From Streptomyces melanogenes (GTDB lineage Bacteria > Actinomycetota > Actinomycetes > Streptomycetales > Streptomycetaceae): a DNA stretch of 64,000 nucleotides. The notes under the pieces are model-generated. The model made no database searches. It was not told the DNA's origin and was given only the letters and a program-made list of their open reading frames with translations. Each line of letters begins with the position of its first letter. Positions within the stretch are counted from its first letter, which is position 1. This document shows, piece by piece, positions 1-9,346 of this stretch. A program made the translations under genes and the position numbers. The DNA is taken from positions 310,001-374,000 of the forward strand of contig NZ_BMTS01000007.1 of NCBI RefSeq assembly GCF_014649795.1. The letters are read 5' to 3'.

Positions 1-3000
1 TCTTCCAGCACACCGCGCTGAGCTTCGCCGAGCTCAACACGCGTGCCAACGCCCTCGCCCACCGCCTGGTCGCGCACGGAGTCGGCGCCGAGGACCTGGT
101 CGCGCTGGCGCTGCCCCGCTCGGAGCAGTCGGTCGTCGCGCTGCTGGCGGTGCTCAAGGCCGGAGCCGCCTTCGTCCCCGTCGACACCGACTACCCGGCC
201 GAGCGCATCGCCAAGCTGCTCGCCACCGCGACCGCGGTCGTCACCGACCGCGCCACCGGGGCCGACCTGCCGGACACGGCCCCCGGCCACGTCCTCGTCG
301 ACGCCCCCAGCCGCTTCCCCACGAGCGACCTCGCACGCGCCATCCACCCGCACCACGCCGCGTACGTCATCCACACCTCCGGATCCACCGGTGAACCCAA
401 GGGCGTGGTGATCGACCACGCCGGACTGCGCAACCTCTTCGCCTTCCACCGCGCCGGGGTCATCGCCCGCGCCGAGGAGCGGGGCGGCGGCCGCCGGATG
501 CGCATGGCGCTGACCGCCGCGCTCTCCTTCGACACCTCCTGGGAGGGGCTGCTCTGGATGGTCGCGGGGCATGAGCTGCACCTCGTCGACGACGACACCC
601 GCCGCGACGCGACCGCCCTGGTCCGGCACATCGCCGAGGCCGGCATCGACGCGGTCGACGTGACTCCCACCTACGCCGAACAGCTGGTAGAGGAAGGGCT
701 CCTTGACGGTCCCGGCCACCGCCTGAGCGTCCTGCTGCTCGGGGGCGAGGCGGCGGGCCGGGCCCTGTGGACCCGGGTCCGCGCCGCCGAGGGCCTGCTG
801 TGCCACAACCTCTACGGCCCCACCGAGTGCAGCGTCGACACCCTGTGGTGGGACGCCGCCGAAAGCGAGGAGCCGCTGGTGGGCCTCCCGCTCGCCAACA
901 CCAGCGCCTACGTCCTCGACGAACGGCTGCGCCCGGTCGGCCCGGGCGTCGCGGGCGAGCTCTACCTCGCCGGACCGGGCCTGGCCCGCGGCTACCTCAA
1001 CCGCCCCGCCCTGACGGCCGGCCGCTTCGTGGCCTGCCCGTTCGAGCCGGGCGCGCGGATGTACCGCACCGGCGACCTGGTCCGCTGGGACCGCCACGGC
1101 CGCATCGACTACCTCGGCCGTGCCGACGACCAGGTCAAGATCCGCGGCTTCCGCATCGAGCCCGGCGAGGTGGAGGCCGCGCTGCGGCGCTGCCCGCAGG
1201 TCGCCCAGGCCGCGGTGATCGCCCGCGACGGCGGCACCGGCGGCAAGCGCCTGGTGGCGTACGTGGTCCCGGCCGACGGGCAGAGCGCGCAGGCGGCCGC
1301 CTTGCGCAAGCAGCTCGCCGAGCACCTGCCCGACCACATGATCCCCTCGGCGTTCGTGGCCGTGGAGAGCTTCCCCATGAACCGCAACGGCAAGCTGGAC
1401 CGCGCCGCACTGCCCGCGCCCGACTTCGCCGCCGAGTCCGCCTCCCGGGCCCCGCGCGGCCCGCGCGAGGAGATCCTGGCGGGACTGTTCGCGCAGGTGC
1501 TCGGGGTGGCGTCGGTGGGCGCCGAGGACAGCTTCTTCGACCTCGGCGGACACTCCCTGCTCGCCACCCGGCTGCTGTCGCTGATCCGTTCGGCGCTCGG
1601 CGCCGAGCTCGGCATCCGCGACCTCTTCCAGCACCCCACCGTCGCCGGGCTCGCCGCCCGGCTCGGCGACACCGACGGCACGGGCCCGGTACGTCCGGCG
1701 CTCGCCCCGGCACCGCAGCGCCCCGCCGCCCCGCCGCTTTCGCCCGCCCAGCGCCGCCTGTGGTTCCTCAGCCGCGCCGGTCAGGGCGGCGCGTACCACT
1801 GCCCGTTCGCCCTGCGGCTGCGCGGCCCGCTGGACGCCGACGCCCTGGCCCTGGCCCTCACGGACGTGACCGGCCGCCACGAGGCGCTGCGCACGGTGTT
1901 CCCCGAGACACACGGCGAGCCGTACCAGCGGGTGCTGGCCACCGCCGACGCGGTGGTCCGTCTGGACGTCGTCGCCTGCGGGCCCGAGGGGCCCGGCACC
2001 GCCCTCGACGCCCTGCTGGCCGAGCCCTTCGACCTGGCCGCCCGCCCGCCCGTCCGCGCGGCGCTCTACCGGACGGCCGAGGACGAGCACGTACTCGCGC
2101 TGGTCGTGCACCACATCGCCCTCGACGGCTGGTCCTGGGGCCCCCTCTTCCACGATCTGGCCGAGGCCTATGAGGCACGTCGCGACGGGCGTGCGCCCCA
2201 GTTCGCGCCGCTGCCGGTGCAGTACGTCGACTACACGCTCTGGCAGCAGGACCTGTTGGGCGACCAGGACGACCCCACCGCACTGATGTCCCGTCAACTG
2301 GCCTTCTGGCGCGGTGAGCTGGCGGACGCCCCCGAGGAGCTGGCGCTTCCCTTCGACCGGCCGCGACCGGCCGCACCGGGCTTCACCGGTGCGGCGGTGC
2401 CGGTGGAGCTGGACGCCGCACTCCACGCGCGCCTGCTGGGCCTGGCGCGGGAGCAGGGCTGCACCCTGTTCATGGTGGTGCAGGCCGGTCTCGCGGTGCT
2501 GTTGTCGCGGTTGGGTGCGGGGTCGGACATTCCGCTGGGCACGGTGGTGGCGGGGCGCTCGGACGAGGCGCTGGACGACTTGGTCGGGTTCTTCGTCAAC
2601 ACCCTGGTGCTGCGTACGGATGTGTCGGGTGATCCGAGTTTCGCCGAGCTGTTGGGGCGTGTGAGGGAGGCGGATCTGGCGGCGTTCGAGCGGCAGGACG
2701 TGCCGTTCGAGCGGGTCGTGGAGGCGCTCAACCCGGAGCGCTCCCTGGCCCGCCACCCCCTCTTCCAGGTGATGCTCCAGGTCCAGGACGGCACCGACAG
2801 CGCACTGGAGCTGGCCGGTCTGGACGTCCGTCCCGAGCCGTTCCGCTTCGACGTGGCCCAGTTCGACCTCACCGTGGACGTCCAGGAGCGGTACAGCGCC
2901 GACGGCGCCCCGGCGGGCATCGCCGGACACGTGGAATACGCGGCCGAGCTCTTCGACCGGGTCACGGCCGAGACCGTCGCCGCCGCGCTGACCCGGGTAC

Positions 3001-5675
3001 TGGGCCAGCTCGCGGCCGAGCCGCACCGGCCCGTCGCCGCCGCCGACCCGCTCACGGAGGCGGACCGGCACCGGCTCCTGACGCAGTGGAACGACACCGC
3101 GCTGCCCGTGGCGGCCGCCACCGTGCCCGAGCTGTTCGCGGCGCAGGCGGCCCGTACCCCGGACGCGACCGCCTTGGTCTTCCAGGACACCGCGCTCAGC
3201 TTCGCCGAACTCGACGCCCGTTCCAACCGCCTCGCCCACCGCCTGATCGCCGCGGGCGCCGGGCCCGAGCGGGTGGTCGCGCTGGCGCTGCCCCGCTCGG
3301 CCGACTCCGTGGCCGCGCTGCTGGCCGTCCTCAAGGCGGGCGCCGCCTTCGTCCACCTCGACACGGCGTACCCGCGTGAGCGGATCGCTCATATGCTGGC
3401 CGACGCCGCCCCGGCGCTCCTGGTGACCGACACCGCGACGGCCACCGGGTCCTTCCTGGACGGCGTCGCCTGCCCGCCGCGGATTCTGGTCGACGACGAG
3501 GCGGCCATGGCCACACACCCCGCTGACGGCCCCGATGCGGCGCCGCACTCCGGCGACGCCGCGTATGTCGTCTACACCTCCGGCTCCACCGGCCGCCCCA
3601 AGGGCGTCGTCGTCGACCACGCGGCCCTGCGCAATCTGCACGCCTTCCACCGCGCCCACACCATGGCCGGCGCCGAGAAGGCCACAGGGGGACGGCGGCT
3701 GCGCGTGGCACTCGCCGCCTCGCTCTCCTTCGACGCGTCGCTGGACGGCCTGATGTGGCTGGTGGCCGGGCACGAACTGCACCTGATCGACGATGACGTC
3801 CGCCGTGACGCGGCCGCCTTCGTGCACCACATCGCCGAAACCGGCCTCGACGTCCTCGACGTCACCCCCACCCACGCCACGCAGCTGGTCGAGGAGGGGC
3901 TGCTCGACACACCGCCGAGCGTGCTGCTCATCGGCGGCGAGAGCGCGGACGAGAAGCTGTGGACGCGGCTGCGCCACACGGACGGGCTGGTCGCCTTCAA
4001 CCTGTACGGGCCGACGGAGTGCACGGTCGACGCCCTGTGGTGGGAGGTCTCCCGCAGTGAACGCCCGCTGGTCGGCGAGCCGGTCTCCAACACGCGCGCC
4101 TATGTGCTGGACGAGCTGCTGCGCCCGGTGGCCCCGGGCGTCAGGGGCGAGCTCTACCTCGCCGGGGACGGGCTCGCACGCGGCTACCTGGGCCGGCCGG
4201 GGCTGACCGCGGAGCGGTTCGTGGCCTGCCCGTTCGAGCCGGGCGCGCGGATGTACCGCACCGGCGACCTGGTCCGCCGGGACCGCCACGGCCGTATCGA
4301 CTACCTGGGCCGTGCCGACGACCAGGTCAAGATACGCGGCTTCCGCATCGAGTTGGGCGAGGTCGAGGCAGCCCTCGCGGCCGCCCCGGGCGTCGCGCAG
4401 GCGGCGGTCGCCGTACGACGCGACGGGCCCGGCGGCGAACGCCTGGTCGGCTACGCCGTCGCGGCGCAGGGTGACCCCGTGGCTCTGGAACCGGAGGCAC
4501 TGCGGGCCCACTTGGCCGTCGTGCTGCCCGACCACATGGTGCCGTCGGCGTTCGTCGTTCTTGAGGCGTTCCCGCGTACGCCCAACGACAAGCTCGACCG
4601 GGCGGCGCTGCCCGCGCCGGATCCCGCCCGCACGGGCAGTGTCGCTGCCCGCACCCCGCGGGAGAAGGTCATCGCGGGCCTGTTCGCCGATGTCCTGGGC
4701 TTGCCGCAGGACAGCGTCGGGGTGGAGGACGGCTTCTTCGCGCTCGGCGGACACTCCCTGCTGGCGGCCCGGCTCATGTCCCGTGTCCGCGAGACGCTGG
4801 GCGAGGAGCTGGGGGTACAGGACCTGTTCGCCGCCCCGACCGTCGCGGGCCTCGCCGCCCGCGCGACGAGCGGCCTCACCGACGACGAACCGATGTCGCC
4901 GCTGATCACCCTTCAGCCCGGCACCGCCGGGCAGCCCCCGCTGTTCTGCGTCCACCCGGGCGCCGGAATCGGCTGGGTCTACCGGGAGTTGCTGGACCAC
5001 CTCGGACCCGACCGGCCCCTGTACGCCCTCCAGGCCCGCACGCTGAGCGAGCCGGAGGCACGGCCCGCGAGCGTGGCGGAGATGGCCGACGACTACGCGG
5101 CCCTCATCCGTACGGTCCAGCCGTCCGGTCCGTACCACCTGCTCGGCTGGTCCTTCGGCGCCCTGGTCGCGCACGCGATCGCGGTGCGGCTGCGCGAGGC
5201 GGGGGAGGGGGTGGCGCCGCCGGTGCTGCTCGACGGCTACCCCGGCGCGGAGGCGGCACCGATGCCGGACCCGCTCCGAGAACTTCTGGACTCACTCGGG
5301 TACCCGACCACGTCCCTGCCCGCCACCGGACCGCTGTCCGCACCGGACTTCCTCCATGCGGCGCGTACGGAGGACGGCCCGCTGGCCGCGCTCGACGAGC
5401 GGACAATCACCGCGCTGGGCGAGGCGTTCGTCCACCACGACACGCTCGCGGCGGGCCACCACCCCGGCGTGTTCGACGGGGACCTCACCCTGGTCTCGGC
5501 CGCGCACGAGGTGGGCGCACCGGACCCGGAGACCTGGCGGCCCTACCTGACGGGCCGGATCACGCACCACCAGGCGCCCTGCACCCACGGCGAGATGATG
5601 ACGCCGAAGGCGGCTTCGGAGATCGCGGCGCTGCTGCGCCAGGTCAGCGTCGGCGAAGCGCTGGTGGGCCGATGA
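1..5675 (+). CDS. Nonribosomal peptide synthetase, C-terminal part (A-T-C-A-T-TE), 5' truncated by window
   Basis: Assembly-line enzyme that activates two amino acids, joins them to an upstream chain and releases the peptide. The frame is open from base 3, so the start lies outside. Domains in order: most of an adenylation domain (TSGSTGEPKG, YGPTE, MYRTGD, NGK lysine), carrier T1 (GGHSL, Ser codon 1554), condensation (HHIALDG, 2109-2129), second adenylation domain, carrier T2 (Ser codon 4755) and a type I thioesterase (GWSFG, Ser codon 5151). No epimerisation or methylation domain is visible. Aligning to GrsA/EntF I read pocket codes D-T-E-D-L-G-L-V-D-K (A1) and D-A-D-D-L-G-L-V-D-K (A2). They resemble Gln/Glu codes but with an acid at position 239, so a basic residue (Arg/Orn/Lys type) is my inference. 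The A2 lysine motif is NDK, not NGK. The stop overlaps the exporter start (ATGA), so the two genes are co-translated. Earlier modules are needed to define the product. Confidence 0.96.
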   Translation, partial: FQHTALSFAELNTRANALAHRLVAHGVGAEDLVALALPRSEQSVVALLAVLKAGAAFVPVDTDYPAERIAKLLATATAVVTDRATGADLPDTAPGHVLVDAPSRFPTSDLARAIHPHHAAYVIHTSGSTGEPKGVVIDHAGLRNLFAFHRAGVIARAEERGGGRRMRMALTAALSFDTSWEGLLWMVAGHELHLVDDDTRRDATALVRHIAEAGIDAVDVTPTYAEQLVEEGLLDGPGHRLSVLLLGGEAAGRALWTRVRAAEGLLCHNLYGPTECSVDTLWWDAAESEEPLVGLPLANTSAYVLDERLRPVGPGVAGELYLAGPGLARGYLNRPALTAGRFVACPFEPGARMYRTGDLVRWDRHGRIDYLGRADDQVKIRGFRIEPGEVEAALRRCPQVAQAAVIARDGGTGGKRLVAYVVPADGQSAQAAALRKQLAEHLPDHMIPSAFVAVESFPMNRNGKLDRAALPAPDFAAESASRAPRGPREEILAGLFAQVLGVASVGAEDSFFDLGGHSLLATRLLSLIRSALGAELGIRDLFQHPTVAGLAARLGDTDGTGPVRPALAPAPQRPAAPPLSPAQRRLWFLSRAGQGGAYHCPFALRLRGPLDADALALALTDVTGRHEALRTVFPETHGEPYQRVLATADAVVRLDVVACGPEGPGTALDALLAEPFDLAARPPVRAALYRTAEDEHVLALVVHHIALDGWSWGPLFHDLAEAYEARRDGRAPQFAPLPVQYVDYTLWQQDLLGDQDDPTALMSRQLAFWRGELADAPEELALPFDRPRPAAPGFTGAAVPVELDAALHARLLGLAREQGCTLFMVVQAGLAVLLSRLGAGSDIPLGTVVAGRSDEALDDLVGFFVNTLVLRTDVSGDPSFAELLGRVREADLAAFERQDVPFERVVEALNPERSLARHPLFQVMLQVQDGTDSALELAGLDVRPEPFRFDVAQFDLTVDVQERYSADGAPAGIAGHVEYAAELFDRVTAETVAAALTRVLGQLAAEPHRPVAAADPLTEADRHRLLTQWNDTALPVAAATVPELFAAQAARTPDATALVFQDTALSFAELDARSNRLAHRLIAAGAGPERVVALALPRSADSVAALLAVLKAGAAFVHLDTAYPRERIAHMLADAAPALLVTDTATATGSFLDGVACPPRILVDDEAAMATHPADGPDAAPHSGDAAYVVYTSGSTGRPKGVVVDHAALRNLHAFHRAHTMAGAEKATGGRRLRVALAASLSFDASLDGLMWLVAGHELHLIDDDVRRDAAAFVHHIAETGLDVLDVTPTHATQLVEEGLLDTPPSVLLIGGESADEKLWTRLRHTDGLVAFNLYGPTECTVDALWWEVSRSERPLVGEPVSNTRAYVLDELLRPVAPGVRGELYLAGDGLARGYLGRPGLTAERFVACPFEPGARMYRTGDLVRRDRHGRIDYLGRADDQVKIRGFRIELGEVEAALAAAPGVAQAAVAVRRDGPGGERLVGYAVAAQGDPVALEPEALRAHLAVVLPDHMVPSAFVVLEAFPRTPNDKLDRAALPAPDPARTGSVAARTPREKVIAGLFADVLGLPQDSVGVEDGFFALGGHSLLAARLMSRVRETLGEELGVQDLFAAPTVAGLAARATSGLTDDEPMSPLITLQPGTAGQPPLFCVHPGAGIGWVYRELLDHLGPDRPLYALQARTLSEPEARPASVAEMADDYAALIRTVQPSGPYHLLGWSFGALVAHAIAVRLREAGEGVAPPVLLDGYPGAEAAPMPDPLRELLDSLGYPTTSLPATGPLSAPDFLHAARTEDGPLAALDERTITALGEAFVHHDTLAAGHHPGVFDGDLTLVSAAHEVGAPDPETWRPYLTGRITHHQAPCTHGEMMTPKAASEIAALLRQVSVGEALVGR
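1026..1085 (+). repeat. 60-bp exact direct repeat, copy 1 (NRPS A1)
   Basis: Bases 1026-1085 are identical to 4218-4277. They encode the same stretch (around MYRTGD) of the two adenylation domains. Perfect nucleotide identity, including third positions, suggests recent duplication or gene conversion between modules. Confidence 0.85.
4218..4277 (+). repeat. 60-bp exact direct repeat, copy 2 (NRPS A2)
   Basis: Second copy of the repeat at 1026-1085, in the equivalent place of adenylation domain 2. Confidence 0.85.
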
Positions 5676-6976
5676 GCGCGGCGACGACGGCGGGGCCGGA
5701 GAAGGCGCCGGGCCTCCTGCGCCACCGGGACTTCCGGCTGCTGTGGGCGGGGGAGTCCGTGAGCCAGTGCGGCAGCGCGGCGACCCGTGTCCTGCTGCCG
5801 CTGATCGCGGTGAATGCCCTCGGCGCTGGGGCGTTCACGATGGGTCTGCTGAATGCCGCCGCGTGGCTGCCCTGGCTGCTCATCGGCCTGCCGGTGGGCG
5901 CCTGGACGGACCGGATGCGGCGGCGGCCGGTGATGATCGTGTGCAACACCGTCTCGGCGGCCCTGATGTTCTCCCTGGCGGCCGCGGCCTGGCTGGACGC
6001 CCTGACGACCAATCAGCTTCTCGTGGTCTCCCTGCTGCTGGGCACGGCCGATGTGTTCTTCCGGGCGGCCTACAGCGCGTATCTGCCGACTCTGCTGCCC
6101 GCCGAGCAACTCGCGGACGGCAATGCCCGGCTGCAGACCAGCGAATCCGCCGCCGACGTCATCGCCCCGGGGGTGGGCGGTGCCCTGGCCCAGGCCGGGA
6201 GCGCGGCCGTCGGCTTCCTCGCCGACGGGCTGAGCTTTCTGGTCTCGGCCGTCCTGCTGGCCAGGATCCGCACCCCGGAGAGCCGGCCGGGTGGGGGAGA
6301 GCGGGTGCCCGGGCAGAAGGGGCTGGCGCGGGAGATCCGCGACGGCGTCGCCTTCCTCACCCGTGACCCGTTCCTGCGGACGATCCTCCTCTGCGACGCG
6401 GCGATGAACCTCTTCCTCGCCGGTGCCCAGTCCCTGGCGATCGTCTTCCTCAGCCGCACGGTCGGCGCCGACGGCACCGTCATCGGTGTGCTGATCGCTC
6501 TGGCCGGGCTCGGCGGTGTGCTGGGCGCGGTGCTCTCGCCGCGCCTGGCACGCCGGGTCGGCACGGCCCGCGCGGTCCTGCTGTGCGCCTTCGGCGCCGG
6601 CCCGTTCGGCCTGCTGATCCCCCTGACCAGCAACGGCGCGGGGCTGCTGGCCTTCCTGGTGGGCGAGTTCTTCCTGATGGCCGGAATCGTTGCCGGAAAC
6701 GTCGTCATCGTCAGCTTCCGCCAGGCGTACTGTCCGCCCGAAATGCTGGGCCGCGTCAGCTCCGGCATCCGCTTCGTGATGTACGGAACGGTGCCGATCG
6801 GCAGCCTGCTGGGCGGCACCCTGGGCGCGGCCGCCGGCAACCGCGAGGCCCTGTGGATCCTGTACGCGGGCAACGCCCTGTGCGCGCTGCTGCTGTTGAG
6901 GGGACCGCTGCGGGGTATGCGGGATCTGCCGGTGCCGGTGCCGGTGGTGGATGCGCCGGGCCAGGCGATGGGGTGA
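5672..6976 (+). CDS. MFS transporter, probable exporter of the NRPS product
   Basis: Integral membrane protein of 434 aa with about 12 hydrophobic segments. After a short charged N-terminus with an LLRHRDFRLLWAGESVS-type motif, the pattern is that of drug/enterobactin-exporter-like MFS proteins (DHA3 type); the loop after TM2 has a GAWTDRMRRRPVM motif. The start codon overlaps the NRPS stop by 4 bp (ATGA), implying translational coupling and a role in export of, or self-protection against, the peptide. Length is normal for the family. The substrate is inferred from context only. Confidence 0.93.
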   Translation: MSAATTAGPEKAPGLLRHRDFRLLWAGESVSQCGSAATRVLLPLIAVNALGAGAFTMGLLNAAAWLPWLLIGLPVGAWTDRMRRRPVMIVCNTVSAALMFSLAAAAWLDALTTNQLLVVSLLLGTADVFFRAAYSAYLPTLLPAEQLADGNARLQTSESAADVIAPGVGGALAQAGSAAVGFLADGLSFLVSAVLLARIRTPESRPGGGERVPGQKGLAREIRDGVAFLTRDPFLRTILLCDAAMNLFLAGAQSLAIVFLSRTVGADGTVIGVLIALAGLGGVLGAVLSPRLARRVGTARAVLLCAFGAGPFGLLIPLTSNGAGLLAFLVGEFFLMAGIVAGNVVIVSFRQAYCPPEMLGRVSSGIRFVMYGTVPIGSLLGGTLGAAAGNREALWILYAGNALCALLLLRGPLRGMRDLPVPVPVVDAPGQAMG

Positions 6977-7033
6977 TCCCGTCGCCGCATGCGCCACCTC
7001 CAGGCGCAACCGCCGACCCGCCCGGCGTTACCG

Positions 7034-8254
7034 CTACGGCGAGGGGGGCCGCTGCGGGGAGCGGAGTACGAGCAGGGTGATCTCGCTGGGGGCGAAGACG
7101 CGGAACGGCGGGCCCCAGAAGCCGGTGCCACGGCTTGTGTAGAGAAGCGTGCGGGTGCCGTGGTGGCTGAGGCCGGCGACGGTGGGCTGGTCGAGGCGGA
7201 CCAGGTGGTGGAAGGGCCAGATCTGGCCGCCGTGGGTATGGCCGGAGAGTTGGAGGTCGACGCCGACGGCCGCCGCCCGGTCGATGAACTTGGGCTGGTG
7301 GGCCAGGAGCAGGACGGGGTGGTCGGGGTCGGCGCCGTGCAGGGCCCCGGCGAGGTGGGCGCGGTGGCCGGTGAGGCCGGAGGAGTGGGCGGTGACGTCG
7401 TCCACTCCGGCGACCACGAGGGTGTCGCCACCGCGTTCCAGCAGCAGGTGGCGGTTGCGCAGCGGCTCCCAGCCCAGCTCGTCCATCAGGTCGACCCAGC
7501 CCTGGGCCTCGCTGTAGTACTCGTGGTTGCCCGTCACGTAGACCCGGGCCCGGGTGGCCTGTACGGCGGCGAGTGGGGTGGCCTGGGCGCGGCGGCGTTC
7601 GGCCGTGCCGTCCGCGATGTCTCCGGTGTGGCAGACCAGGTCGGCCTGCAGCGTGTTGACCGTCTCGCAGACCCGTGCCGACCAGCGGGCGCGGTCGAGC
7701 GGGCCGTAGTGAGTGTCGGTGATCAGAACGACGCGCGTGCCGTCCAACCCGGCGCCCAGACGGGGAAGTTGCACATCGAGGCGGCGCACCCGGGGGACCC
7801 GGCGGGCCTCGACGTACCCCCAAGCCAGCAGCACGGCGGCCGTGGCGAGGCTCGCCCAGGTGACGATCCGAGCCCGGTCCTGGCCGTCACCTACGCCGGT
7901 CACGGTCAGCGCGAACCGCAGCAGGACGCCGAGCAGAACGGACCAGGTGAACAGGACCCAGCTGGCGCCCAGCAGGGTGTCCCCGACGATCGCCGCCCAA
8001 TCCTGCTGCCGTCGCCCGTGGCCGCGCACCATCGCGAGCGGCATACCGACCAGGCCGAGGGCGAACAGGGCGGTACCGGCCAGCGCGACAGGAAGGGGCC
8101 AGTGCTGACCGGCGTACAGCAGCAGCCAGCAGGGCACGGCCCACAGCAGGACCGGGGCGATCAGGGGGAGATAGCGCATCAGGCGGCGCAGTCGGCTCCG
8201 CTGAGCCCCGTGGGCCGCACTGTCGGCGGATCGGGTCTCGCTGGTATCGGCCAC
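7034..8254 (-). CDS. Membrane-anchored metallophosphoesterase (calcineurin-like)
   Basis: Protein of 406 aa. The first ~150 residues hold four or so hydrophobic segments; the catalytic domain follows. It has the dinuclear metal motifs of the calcineurin-like phosphoesterase family in order: DTHYG, GDIADG, GNHEY, LLAHQP and GHTHGGQIWP. This arrangement matches YkuE/YaeI-type phosphoesterases, several of which act on lipid-linked phosphates; the substrate here is unknown. The gene converges on the NRPS/MFS operon. It lies downstream of the two SDR genes on the same strand, 156 bp after the broken one, so readthrough from their promoter is possible. Confidence 0.92.
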   Translation of the reverse strand: MADTSETRSADSAAHGAQRSRLRRLMRYLPLIAPVLLWAVPCWLLLYAGQHWPLPVALAGTALFALGLVGMPLAMVRGHGRRQQDWAAIVGDTLLGASWVLFTWSVLLGVLLRFALTVTGVGDGQDRARIVTWASLATAAVLLAWGYVEARRVPRVRRLDVQLPRLGAGLDGTRVVLITDTHYGPLDRARWSARVCETVNTLQADLVCHTGDIADGTAERRRAQATPLAAVQATRARVYVTGNHEYYSEAQGWVDLMDELGWEPLRNRHLLLERGGDTLVVAGVDDVTAHSSGLTGHRAHLAGALHGADPDHPVLLLAHQPKFIDRAAAVGVDLQLSGHTHGGQIWPFHHLVRLDQPTVAGLSHHGTRTLLYTSRGTGFWGPPFRVFAPSEITLLVLRSPQRPPSP

Positions 8255-8410
8255 GTTTTCCCTCCTCGATCAACCAGGCTGCCGTCGCGCGCACTGTAGC
8301 CGGTCTCCTTCGGCCGGAGGGACGGGGTGCTCGTGATGGGCAGCCCGATGGGGCGAAGGGGGCCCGCCCCCGGCCAGGAGGCTTCGACGTCGGTCCGCCC
8401 CGGCGCGAGC

Positions 8411-9296
8411 TCAGGTCGATCGGTCAGTGGCGCGGTCGCCGAGCAGCCCTTCCGACAGGGTCCACAGGCGTTCGGCGCCCGCCGGGGCAAGGGCGTAGCG
8501 GGCGACGGCGTGCAGCGTGTTGGTGCGATGGTCGACGGTCTCGGCCTCGTTGCAGTCGGCGAAGTACCGGCCGCCGATGCCTTCGAGGAGGGGGGGAGGT
8601 GGCGAGGAGGACGGAGGTGGCGGCGCCCTGTTCGACTGTCTTGATGAACTCGGCCGGAACCCGTCCGCTGCCCTGGCCGCCGGTGTGGCGTTGGAGGTTG
8701 GTGTAGACGGCGCCGGGCATCAGGGCGTTGGCGGTCTTGGACTGGCCGTACGCGAGCCATGGGTCGTAGCGGCGGAAGGCGAAGTGGACGTCGTCCCAGA
8801 CGATCGGGGACTGCTGGTGGCCGGTGGAGCTGACGACGACGATACGGGCGCCGTCGGCGGCGAGTGCGTCGTGCAGGCCGGTGGCCAGGGCGAAGTGGCC
8901 CAGGTGGTTGGTGGCGAACTGCCATTCCCAGCCCTGCGCGGTGTACTGCTCGGGGCGGGCCATGACACCGGCGTTGTTGACCAGGATGTGCAGCGGGCCC
9001 TGCCAGGCCGTGGTGAAAGCGGTGATGGACGCCGGGTCGGTGAGGTCGAGGCGGGCGACGTGCACCTCGTGGTTGCCCGTCGTCTCGGTGATGTCCTTGG
9101 CGATGCGCTCTCCGGCTGCCGTGTCGCGGACGGCCAGGGTGACGGCCGCCCCGGTCGAGGCCAGGGCCCGGGCGGTTTCCGCGCCGAGGCCGGAGGAGGC
9201 TCCGGTGACCAGCGCGCGGCGGCCGGTGAGGTCGATGCCCTGCGCGGCCTCGGCGGCCGTGCTGGAGAATCCGAAAGGGGTGGTGATGAGGGGCAT
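8411..9296 (-). pseudogene. Short-chain dehydrogenase/reductase, broken by frameshift and internal deletion
   Basis: The N-terminal half is a clear SDR of the WW-domain-oxidoreductase/protochlorophyllide-reductase-like group: GASSGLG cofactor motif, NNAGV, catalytic YGQSK. Two lesions are visible. First, after YGQSKTAN the sequence jumps straight to ALMPGAVYTN; about 20 residues usually found between them are missing, in frame. Second, a run of seven G at 8590-8596 (+ strand) shifts the frame; with six G it continues as LLEGIGGRYFADCNEAE and ends at the TGA at 8411-8413. The single-base lesion alone could be a sequencing error, but the internal deletion could not. It sits 50 bp downstream of an intact SDR gene and probably shares its promoter. 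Confidence 0.85.
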
Positions 9297-9346
9297 GGGT
9301 GAACGCCTCCTGTTGGGGTGGGAGTTGAGATCGGCTGAGGGCCGGT

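Noticed and set aside
7034..8299. Plus-strand frame opposite the metallophosphoesterase
   Set aside because: Shadow frame; the minus strand carries all phosphoesterase metal motifs.
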